Source: Impatiens glandulifera (Eukaryota; Streptophyta; Magnoliopsida; Ericales; Balsaminaceae). Taken from it: a stretch of DNA of 64,000 nt. Shown here one piece after another: positions 55,960-64,000 of the stretch. Numbering within the stretch: the first letter of the stretch is position 1; every line of letters starts with the position of its first letter. A program made the position numbers and the translations under genes. The DNA lies in the NCBI RefSeq assembly GCF_907164915.1, contig NC_061863.1, positions 27,633,710-27,697,709 on the forward strand, in the 5' to 3' direction. Under the pieces are notes generated by a model. That model saw only the letters and a program-made list of their open reading frames with translations, did not search any database and was not told the DNA's origin.

Positions 55960-56170
55960 TAATTACACCAGTAGTTAGACGTTTATTCTTCTTTTTACAT
56001 TTTAAACTTCCTTTTGAAAAACAGTCTATTAGACGTGTACGTCTAATTATGCAATAACAGCACGTGAGACACGCGTGTCTGGTTAGACGTGAGCATCCTC
56101 TTGCTCATGACGTAAAAACGTCTAACGTCTATTAGACGTGTCCGTCTATTAGACGCATCCGTCTAACCGT
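55960..56170. repeat. TTAGAC/GTCTAA dyad cluster upstream of the accessory ORF
   Basis: Several dyads (TTAGACGTGTACGTCTAA, TTAGACGTGTCCGTC, TTAGACGCATCCGTCTAA) lie between the RNase H stop and the TATA-like box at 55645. The same motif fills the U3 array of this element. Confidence 0.75.
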
Positions 56171-56355
56171 GCAAGTTAAAATAACCAAGACGATGATTTC
56201 AGATGAAGATAAAACTGCTAAAGTATACGAGTGTCTAAGTAGCTGTGTTTCGCAAAACTCTGAATCCTTAGGACAAATTAAGACCTCTGTCTTTCATATC
56301 TATTGAGTTTTGCTTTGAACAATACATTCTCCCTTAATTTATGCACGTAATCACA

Positions 56356-57477
56356 TCAATAAAGATCAACAAGACCTAGCATGTTTCTAAAGTGAGAAAA
56401 CTTAGCTTCCGGTAGGGGTTTCGTGAAAATGTCTGCAGTTTGTTGATCTGTAGAAACATGTTCAAGACGAATTTTCTTCTGATTGACGTGTTCTCGGATG
56501 AAGTGATACCTGATTTCAATATGCTTTGTCAGAGAGTGCAGAACTAGATTGTAGGAGATAAAGATAGCACTTGTGTTGTCGTAGAAAATTGGAGATTCAT
56601 CAGCCTCAATCCCATAGTCTCTGAATTGTTGTTGAATCCACCGAACTTGAGAACAACAACTACCAGCTGCAAGATACTCTACTTCAGCTGTAGACATAGC
56701 GACCGACGTCCGCTTCTTGCTGAACCATGTGATTAGAGGATCTCCAAGGAACTGGCAAGTTCCACTTGTGCTTTTTCTATCAATTTTGCACCCTGCATAA
56801 TCTGCATTTGTGAAACTAATTAAATTGAAACTTGAATCCTTCGGATACCACAGTCCCACATTTTGAGTTCCCTTTAAGTATTTAAGAATACGTTTAGCAG
56901 CAGTAAAATGAGAGAGTTTAGGATCAGCCTGAAATCTGCCACAAACACCAACAGCAAATTGAATGTCTAGCCTGCTAACAGTTACATACAGTAAAGAACC
57001 GATGAGCCCTTTATATGCTGTTACATTGACACTTTGGCCACTTTCATCTTTATCCAATTTAACAGAAGAACTCATTGGAGTAGCTGCTGTAGAATAGTTC
57101 TCCAAACCAAACTTCTTTAGCAGTTCTTTGGTGTATTTGGCCTGGTTGATGAGAGTTCCGTTTTCTAGCTGACGAATCTGAAGCCCAAGGAAGAATGTAA
57201 GTTCTCCCATCATGCTCATTTCAAACATGTCCTGCATTAGCTTGGCACATTTCTCATATAGTTTGGGGTTAGTTGAGCCAAAGATAATGTCATCAACATA
57301 TATCTGAACAAGTAGAATATAATAATCTTTAGTAAAACTAAATAGGGTTTTATCCACTGTTCCAACCACAACAAAATCATGATCAAACAAGAAATTGGTT
57401 AAAGTGTCATACCAAGCTCTAGGAGCTTGTTTCAGACCATACAATACTTTGTTAAGCCTGTAAACATGATTTGGCAA
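56356..57477 (-). CDS. Copia RT C-terminal part and RNase H, 373 codons open
   Basis: The open frame reads [18 protein letters not shown], the RT catalytic [27 protein letters not shown], the connection (ATPMSSSVKLDKDESG), RNase H (NADYAGC, STAEVEYLAAGSCC, DNTSAI, KHIEIRYHFIRE) and ADIFTKPLPEAKFSHF. The pattern is SIRE/Maximus-like and clearly different from, but homologous to, the pol of the 14.2-kb element. The upstream part of RT is in another frame, so no complete protein is made. Confidence 0.85.
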   Translation of the reverse strand: MPNHVYRLNKVLYGLKQAPRAWYDTLTNFLFDHDFVVVGTVDKTLFSFTKDYYILLVQIYVDDIIFGSTNPKLYEKCAKLMQDMFEMSMMGELTFFLGLQIRQLENGTLINQAKYTKELLKKFGLENYSTAATPMSSSVKLDKDESGQSVNVTAYKGLIGSLLYVTVSRLDIQFAVGVCGRFQADPKLSHFTAAKRILKYLKGTQNVGLWYPKDSSFNLISFTNADYAGCKIDRKSTSGTCQFLGDPLITWFSKKRTSVAMSTAEVEYLAAGSCCSQVRWIQQQFRDYGIEADESPIFYDNTSAIFISYNLVLHSLTKHIEIRYHFIREHVNQKKIRLEHVSTDQQTADIFTKPLPEAKFSHFRNMLGLVDLY

Positions 57478-57842
57478 AACATGATCTACAAAACCAGGGG
57501 GTTGCTCAACATATACTTCTTCACTTAATTTTCCATTTAGGAATGCACTTTCACATCCATTTGAAAGACTTTAAAATTCTTAAATGATACATATGCTAGG
57601 AAGATTATGATTGCCTCTAGTCTTGCAACCGGTGCAAAAGACTCATCAAAATCAATACATTCCTCTTGTCAGTATCCTTAAGAAACTAAACGAGCTTTGT
57701 TTCTAATGACTAAGCCATCTTCACTAAGCTTGTTTCTAAAGACCCATCTTGTTCCTATGACCGACTTGTTAGTTGGTCTAGGAGTAAGATACCATACTTT
57801 ATTTCTAGCAAATTGGTTTAACTCCTCTTGCATAGCATTGAT
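57478..57842 (-). pseudogene. RT N-terminal part, frameshifted
   Basis: The reading [22 protein letters not shown] continues upstream of the long frame, with a small deletion near 57555 (inside the usual [11 protein letters not shown]) and further breaks up to 57842. It is in the same order as intact Copia RT. Confidence 0.75.
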
Positions 57843-58240
57843 CTAATTTGGATAACCTATAGCTTCACCAATTTTCTTCGTTTCAATTTGAGAAATAAAT
57901 GCAGAATTGGCCATTTCATCCATCAGTTGATGTCTTGTCCTTCGAGGAGAAAAAGGATTTCCGATTATCAGTTCTGGTGGATGATTTATGTTCCATCTGA
58001 AGTTGGAACCAAGGGGATTGGTCGTCTGAACCGGTGACACCGCGACATCCAAACTCTCAACTTCTTGTTGAACAGGAGTTTGTACGTCTGGTTGAACTTC
58101 AACCGGATCAGCCACAGGATCAGATAGAGCCATCCGCTTGTCCAAGGTTTCTTCTTCTTCACTTACAGACTCAATACTAGCCGCTTGTAGTCTGTCAGCA
58201 AGATCAATGGGTTCATTAGATTTGCATGAAGGGATTCTTC
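57843..58240 (-). pseudogene. Integrase-RT linker segment
   Basis: A Pro/Val/Glu-rich linker (DPVADPVEVQPDVQTPVQQE) followed by NHPPELIIGNPFSPRRTRHQ and [18 protein letters not shown]. In the intact element the same order (linker, [23 protein letters not shown]) precedes RT. Confidence 0.75.
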
Positions 58241-58335
58241 AACTGTTTGTGTTCTTTTGTTGTATACTCTGTAAGCCTTGCTTACTGATGAGTATCCCAA
58301 CATGAATCCCTCATCTTCTTTATCATTAAAAGCGG

Positions 58336-59065
58336 TCAAATAAACCTTTCCATTGGTATGGATAAAACATTTACACCCAAAATCTTAAAATAAGAAACTG
58401 TGGGAATTATCTCATAGTACAGTTCATAGGGAGTTTTATCAAAACGTTTGTTGATTATTGACCAGTTTTGTGTATAGAAAGTAGTACTAATGGATTCCGC
58501 CCAGAACCTCTGAGGTACATCTGATTCAGCAAGCATGGATCTCGCTGATTCCTTCAGAGTTCTCACTCTTCTCTCAGCAATGCCGTTTTGCTATGGAGTT
58601 CTAGCACTAGACAACTCGTGTCTAATTCCAGTCTCCTCGAGATAAGATGATATGTATCTATTAGTGAATTGAGTTCCCTGATCACTTCTGATGCATGTGA
58701 TATTTAAAGATTTCTGATTCTGAATCCCTTTAAATATCATAATCAAATTTTCAGCAGTTTTATCTTTTGATGGTAAAAATGCAACCCATGTAAAACGAGA
58801 AAAGGCATCGATAACAATTAAGGCAAATCTCATTCCTCCTATACTCTTTACAGGAATTGGACCAAAAAGATCCATATGTAAAAGTTCTAGGATACGGTTG
58901 GATTGTGATTTCCCATTGCTTTTGAACGATGATCTGCCCTGTTTTCCTAACTGGCAAGCAATGCATATCTTGTCCTTTGAAAACTGAAGTTTGGGTAAAC
59001 CAATAACTAAATTGTTTGAACAAATATTGTTGATGGTTTTAAAATTTAAATGGTTCAAACGTTTA
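58336..59065 (-). pseudogene. Copia integrase in two frames
   Basis: 59058-58591 holds the zinc region ([21 protein letters not shown]) and the DDE core (HMDLFGPIPV, RSDQGTQFTN), ending SSARTP. After a stop, 58566-58336 continues with RTLKESARSM, the RFWAESI segment and KTPYELYY. A frameshift near 58375 ends it. Confidence 0.85.
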
Positions 59066-59526
59066 TGCCATAACTATTTCTGGTCATTCTTGGCAATCAT
59101 GCACATGGGGTCAGAAGTTTCTTTTTGCCAATTCATTTTATATGAATTTCCTACTCTACTTCCAGTCAATAAGATGTTTCCATCTTGGTCTTCAACTAAA
59201 CATGCATGAGTTTGAAAGTCTACTGACAAACCATTATCACATAATTGACTAATGCTGATTAAATTATAGCACAGATTGTCAACAAGCAGCACGTCATTAA
59301 TAGTTAGGTTACCATGGATAATCTTACCCTTACCGATGGTCTTACCCTTCTTGTTGTCACCAAATGTGATCTTAGGTCCAGAGCAATCTAATATATCAGT
59401 GAGAAGTCGTCTGTTTCCTGTCATATGCCTGGAACATCCGCTATCAAGATACCATACAGATTCCTCCAGTCCTTCGTTTATTTGTACCTACATAAATAAA
59501 TATTTACAATCTTTTGGTACCCACCT
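59066..59526 (-). pseudogene. Copia protease segment
   Basis: [18 protein letters not shown] near 59440 (DSG active site present), followed by ITFGDNKKGKTIGKGKI, NVLLVDNLCYN-like NDVLLVDNL, ISISQLCDNG and DGNILLTGSRVG. One stop lies between it and the integrase zinc region. It starts after T-rich TATTTATTTATGTAG/GTACAA. Confidence 0.8.
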
Positions 59527-60040
59527 TTAATTGGGTCCTCGGTCAATCAGTCCCTTAGGAATCCATATTTGAGTTATTCTAATGGATTTCCCATTTTGTG
59601 CCGTGATTAATGCGTATGTTTTTGACTTAGCATACGACTTTCTGCTAGCCACTGATCCTTTAACTTTTGAAGAAGATTTTCTTTTAAAACTCCTTGACTT
59701 AGAGTCAGGTTTTAAATTACCAGACTTATCAGCTTTTTATAGCTTATTCTTAAGCCAGCTATCAGTCGGTGGAACATAAACTATTTCATTTTTGAAAGCA
59801 ACTTCTTCATGAATAGGATCAGATTCATTGTTAGTCATATCTCTTTTGACAAATTTTATAGGCTTAAACTTGTCAGTTGGAGGAGATGACTTTTTGCAGG
59901 ACAAATTAGGGTCATTGCTGTCATATCCCAATCCGGATCTAGATCGAGCAGGTTTTAACATGCTGATCTGATATTTGACAGCATCTCCTGATCTTGTAAA
60001 ATTGTTGAGCCAAACAAAATATATGAGTTTTTAAAGTCAC
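59527..60040 (-). pseudogene. End of Copia gag region, truncated
   Basis: The gag frame ends at GLIDRGPN-stop (TAA, 59527-59529). Upstream, RSGDAVKYQISMLKPARSRS then GLGYDSNDPN and KFKPIKFVKRDM correspond to the gag C-terminal part of the other families. Near 60040 homology stops and Gypsy RT sequence begins. Confidence 0.7.
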
Positions 60041-60059
60041 CCCTTTCCTTAGTTCGCTA

Positions 60060-60760
60060 TAGGACGAAGTGAGTGAACTTACATAGGGTTGTCGGGATAA
60101 ATTTATTATATTAACCTTTGATGCCTCTCTATGTGATTAAGAAGCCTAGAATTTTATTAGATATGACTCTGAAGATAAAATTCTTTGAGTTGAGTCATAA
60201 TTAATATTTCCTGATTCGTTACAAGAATTTCTTGAGGTTAGGACATGTCCTTCTCGATCTATTGATTTGACAATCATGTCGTCCCACCTCCTTGTGGATC
60301 ATGTCAAGAAGGGTCATGGTGGTTGCCCTTTGATAGGTAGATCCTACATTCTTAAGACCGAAAGGCATGACCCTATAAGAGAAGGTTTTGACGTCTATTA
60401 TAAATGATGTGTTTTCCTTGTCTTGCGAGGCTATTACGATTTGGTTATTCCTTAAAATTCGTCCATGAATGACAACGATTCATGACAGACAACATGATTG
60501 ACTAATATGCCTATGTGTGGTAGTAGAAAGTGCTCTTTAGGGTTAGCCTTATTTAGGTCTCAATAATCTACACACACGCATAGTTTTTCGTCTTCTTCAA
60601 GAGGTGAACTACATTGGCAATCCTAGTAGGATATTCCACTACCTCGAGAAATCAAACTTCGAGTTGCTTTTAAACTTCTTTCCGGATTTTGTTCATTACT
60701 TCCTCTTTCATTTGTCTGATCTTTTGATTTATTGGATTAACGTTAGGATATACAGAAATG
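60060..60760 (-). pseudogene. Gypsy reverse transcriptase remnant
   Basis: On the minus strand, broken frames give YPTKIANVVHLLKK near 60625, a CV-DY region, then KVMPFGL-like GHAFRS and TYQR-like segments near 60330, the catalytic region reduced to DDMIVKSIDREGH near 60275, and LRKY..LGF-like parts toward 60150. Many stops; not functional. Confidence 0.75.
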
Positions 60761-61516
60761 TGATGTCGTGTGATCTTTGGATAGATGCCTAGAATATCCT
60801 TGCATGACCGGGAAAAGACGTCTTTGTTGGCTCTTAGTAGCTGAACAATTTTAGACGTTCTTAGGGGTTTAAACTTTGGCCAATCAGTACGATCTGAGGA
60901 TTATTGGACGTGTTCAAATTGATTCCGATTGTCTTTTCTATGGTAGAGACAATATCATTCTCAATTTCTTTTGGTTTCGAAATTTAAGTTAGAGTAAAAG
61001 GAAAGATCGTTTTTACTCATAGATTTCAAGTCTACTTCTTGTGTTAAATTAAGGGTTTTATTATATGTAAGAGAAGATGATTCAACAAGATCATTATTCT
61101 TTAGTTTCATACTATGTATAGTATTTAACATCTCTCTATACATGAGAGGAGAAATAGTTCTACATTCATCGATCACAATATCGATTGATGAAATGGAGTC
61201 GGTTTCTTGAGAATCTGGGCCAAGTTTTCTAGGGCGTCATGTCAATAGTCTGTTCTTTTCCTAATCATATAAATAGAAGGGTTAGGATTATGACGACAAA
61301 CTAAAAAGATTTTGAACCTAGAAAATGTCTCTATAAATTTAAATTGGTAAAGGATTTGGGGAAGTAAAATCATAGTGTGATTTGTCCCTTAACAATGAAC
61401 TGTCCATTCAAGGTTGATAGAACAACTATGTGTCATATGGATATCTTTTCCTTGCAGATTTCTATGAATTAAGTAAGGATATATCCTAGACCGCAGCAAT
61501 CCATGTTACAACATGG
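60761..61516 (-). pseudogene. Gypsy region between protease and RT, decayed
   Basis: Only short frames remain, for example NTIHSMKLKNNDLVE and LTQEVDLKSMSKNDLSF at 61176-60961. The segment corresponds by position to the protease-RT linker; I recognise no specific motif. Confidence 0.5.
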
Positions 61517-61954
61517 TTATGGGAATGATGTCATGCCTTTAGCGTTTAGGCCTAAACCATTGATAGGAAAATATCCCATTTGACGCATCATTCTGATGGA
61601 GAGGAGGCAAAACATACTAAAGTTCAGATGTTTAGATTGAGGGGAGGCATAACTTATTGAGGATTGAGCATATCTCAAACCCTTTAGTTCAACTATAGGG
61701 ATGTCAATGTGGGTAGACCCCATGACTATCGCGATCTTAGTTGTGTTGTTGATTGTGATGAATTTGTCGTTAGCGATGAACTTGAGCTTTTTATGTAGGA
61801 TAGAGACTAAAACTTTGGTTTGATGAATCCATGGCCTTCCTAAGATCATGTAATAAGAAGGTTGAATGTTGATGACAAAAAAGTCAACTTGAAAGGGTAT
61901 GCCAAAAACTTGGACAATACATTTGAGGTAAGCCATTATCTCGCGGCGAGACAT
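61517..61954 (-). pseudogene. Gypsy aspartic protease and G-patch-like segment
   Basis: A 145-codon open piece: VFGIPFQVDFFVINIQPSYY then MILGRPWIHQTKVLVSILHK, a Tat-type protease flank, and near the end MGYFPINGLGLNAKGM, which resembles the Gly-rich GLGK segment found after it in these elements. The start and the usual DxG motif are upstream in broken frame. Confidence 0.75.
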
Positions 61955-62261
61955 ATCGAAACCTTTAACACATAGGACAAATTGTATGATCTTGTCTCAG
62001 GATACACCTATTTTCTTATGAGTCCTCCAATGACATATATAGACGATCCATTATCTATCAAGACCATCGAAATGTAGAGGGATTTGTCATGATTTGTTTT
62101 AGCTGATGGAAGATCCTTATCTTCAAAGTTGATCATGTTGTGTTGAAAACTAACGTATATGATCCTTACTAGTTGCTCAGGGTGGTGTTGGTAGAGACAT
62201 TGACCTTGCTTAACTCATTCATTACTGTTTTCCTATGCTCGATAGAGTACACCATGATTTC

Positions 62262-63900
62262 CTAGATGGAAATGTTGGCATTTGTCCTTTTTAGTTGATT
62301 TAGGAATATGTCTCTTGGGTTAAGAGCTCTTGGATCATTTTCCCTTCCAGTTCTTACAAGAAGTTGGGAGGTGGATGGCACATTGGCCAGTGTAGTTTTC
62401 ATTAAACTTGGTTGGAAATCTATTCCACCAGGTGTATCCGCGTTATCTATCAAGGCCTAGTTATGGGCAGACGTTTTTTACGTTCACCATTTATAATTCT
62501 CACCAAAGCGGGTTTTGGATTACTCTTTGGGAGAGGGATCGATCATGTTGATCTCTGGTTTAGTGTTATGGATCAGGTCCAATAACACATTAGAGTCGAA
62601 TAACACATTAGAGTCAAATGATGTTTGGTTAGTGGTAAGCATATTGACTTTGTGGCCTTTGGCTATGGTAGCAAATTCTTTGCTATTTCTGGCTTTGTGA
62701 TCACATTTTGATCGATCAAGTCCTTAAATAGGTGTTTAAGGGTAGTACAATTGTCAGTAGCATGGCCATTGGATTGGTGGTAGTCACATTAAGTGTTCTC
62801 ATACATTCACAAGAATAGTCTGTATATTCTTGAGGAGAGACGTTTTATTAAATTCTTTTCTTAAAGAATCATTATCATCTGGCTCAAAGGTATTCCTAGG
62901 TCATCAAAGACACTTGGAGGTTTAGTTGCCTTTGGAGGTTTGACCTTGGTAGGAGTGGTTGTACATACCTTGGACTATAGAGACTTACTTGGGCTCTCCT
63001 TTTGAGGTGATTGCTCCTTCAAGGTAGTGGTTACCTTGTACACTTTTGTCTTTTCCTTTCTCGGGAAACGAATTGGGAGTGGGGTAGCTTTGACTGCTTT
63101 TCCATTTTTCCCTTCTTTATCGATATCATCATCGATCTTATTGCCAATCATTAGTAATTTCTTCATATTTTGGAAGGTTATGATGGTGATTCTAATAGAA
63201 TATCTCCCGTTAACGTTTTCCAAAATCATATCTCTTTGTCGTTGTTCGCTCGGGAGGGAATTGATTTCCTTTGTGACAACTTTCTAGCTTCCGATAAACA
63301 CATAGGAATTCTCATTTTCTTTTTGTTTTATATTTTTCAACCTCTTTTTCGTTCGTTCAAGGTTGAGATACATTGAGAAACGTTATATGAATGTTGCAGC
63401 CGATTATTCTATGCTCTATAGATAGACTACCTTTTGTTGGTAATACCAACGCAAAGTAGTGTCATCAAGATACCAGGAGAATAATTAGAGAGTTGTTGGT
63501 TCTTCAAGTCATAATGGGTTCATTGCGGAGGCGTACATTTTGAAAAAGACTAATGGAACGTTTTTTCCTATGTACTTGGATAGGGCTGGAAGCTTAACGC
63601 CTACAGGAATAATTGATTGTTCGACAACTTTCATATCGTCTTTCCAGTTATGATATTCTTTGGTTCATTTTCCTTTAGTTAACTTGTTTAGATGGGCTTG
63701 CCTTTCTGTTTGCATGGCTTAAACTTGAGTCATTTGACGTTCATATTCTATTAGCGGTGGTTAGTCAGCCGCTGAAATTTATTTTGCCTATGATCTCAAG
63801 GGTTTAATGACCTCCTCATGTTGTCCGCGTGTGGTTAGGTCCATATCCTGTTCAGAGTCTTTGTAAAGAGAGACTTCTTCTTGATTTTTTTGACTAGTAG
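62262..63900 (-). pseudogene. Gypsy gag remnant
   Basis: Pieces include LNQLKRTNANISI (62262-62453), a Tat-type segment that precedes the protease. Also FQNMKKLLMIGNKIDDDIDK (63229-62975), equivalent to the F-D-L-V-x-G-E-R-I-E stretch of Tat gag, and KYIGKNVPLVFFKMYASAMN with WYLDDTTLRWYYQ near 63590-63430. Frames are broken throughout. The remaining bases to 64000 give no clear match. Confidence 0.65.
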
Positions 63901-64000
63901 AATGGGGGTTAATGGGGGTGAATATAACTGGGATAGATTAGTTAGGGAATCAAGGAGAAGAAATTATGTTTTGGGATATAGAGAGAATTTGTTGATTAGC

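Larger units (their letters stand above)
51883..60040 (-). mobile_element. Truncated SIRE-like Copia element with accessory-ORF remnant
   Basis: On the minus strand from the right: part of the gag-pol linker, protease, integrase, RT and RNase H (to 56356), a block of TTAGAC dyads, a TATA-like box, a decayed accessory ORF (55560-54802), a PPT and the 3' LTR (54505-51883). Gag, PBS and 5' LTR are missing; near 60040 the sequence changes to Gypsy pol on the same strand. No second LTR is present to date it. Scattered stops show it is older than the 14.2-kb element. Confidence 0.85.
60041..64000 (-). mobile_element. Decayed Ty3/Gypsy (Tat-type) gag-protease-RT, runs off the window
   Basis: Same-strand remnant with gag at the right, then protease, then RT, as expected for Gypsy order read on the minus strand. 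All frames are broken. There is no LTR, PBS or PPT in the window. The branch is inferred from the protease and RT wording typical of Tat/Ogre elements. Confidence 0.8.

Overview
The window is repeat-rich nuclear DNA of a flowering plant, most likely a eudicot. It is AT-rich, and everything recognisable is nested plant transposable elements: Ty1/Copia of the SIRE/Maximus type, Ty3/Gypsy of the Tat/Ogre type, and one hAT DNA transposon. I found no intact host gene, no tRNA or rRNA gene and no CRISPR array. From memory, the accessory ORFs of the young Copia element resemble uncharacterised retroelement proteins common in Lamiales; this needs a database search, so the order is not claimed.

The layout is dominated by a very large inverted duplication. 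The left arm (about 584-16337) and right arm (about 20407-48386) carry the same sequence in opposite orientation, roughly 1-2% diverged by eye. Between them lie a 500-N gap (16338-16837) and a 3.6 kb spacer with an array of ~47-bp repeats. Each arm holds, from outside in: AT-rich sequence, a short G/C-containing minisatellite, a decayed ORF, a Copia LTR, a PBS, a decayed Copia gag-protease-integrase, an abrupt switch to a Gypsy integrase tail, and a Tat-like 3' region with ~95-bp repeats. The arms then diverged separately. The left arm gained a solo Copia LTR (14077-15362, TSD GCTAT, exact empty site at 21366-21370) and a small snap-back insertion. The right arm gained a 14.2-kb Copia element (28197-42435, TSD GTCTC) and lost two segments of about 0.36 and 0.28 kb.

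The 14.2-kb element is the most interesting object. On the minus strand it reads 5' LTR, tRNA-iMet PBS, gag, pol, then three extra ORFs (253, 253 and 839 aa), PPT and 3' LTR. The three extra ORFs share one domain, so they are paralogues, and each has its own TATA box 80-115 bp upstream of its ATG. A second, truncated Copia family (51883-about 60040) carries a decayed homologue of the same ORF, again with a TATA-like box. Its LTR U3 and the DNA upstream of that box both carry arrays of TTAGAC/GTCTAA dyads. The LTRs of all families share an ACCGTT element near the TATA box and two conserved potential hairpins, one with a compensatory base-pair change.

Outside the right arm are AT-rich DNA with a tentative cysteine-rich peptide exon, an internally deleted hAT transposon (50059-51374, 8-bp TSD), the truncated Copia element, and a decayed Tat-type Gypsy gag-protease-RT running off the right edge on the minus strand.
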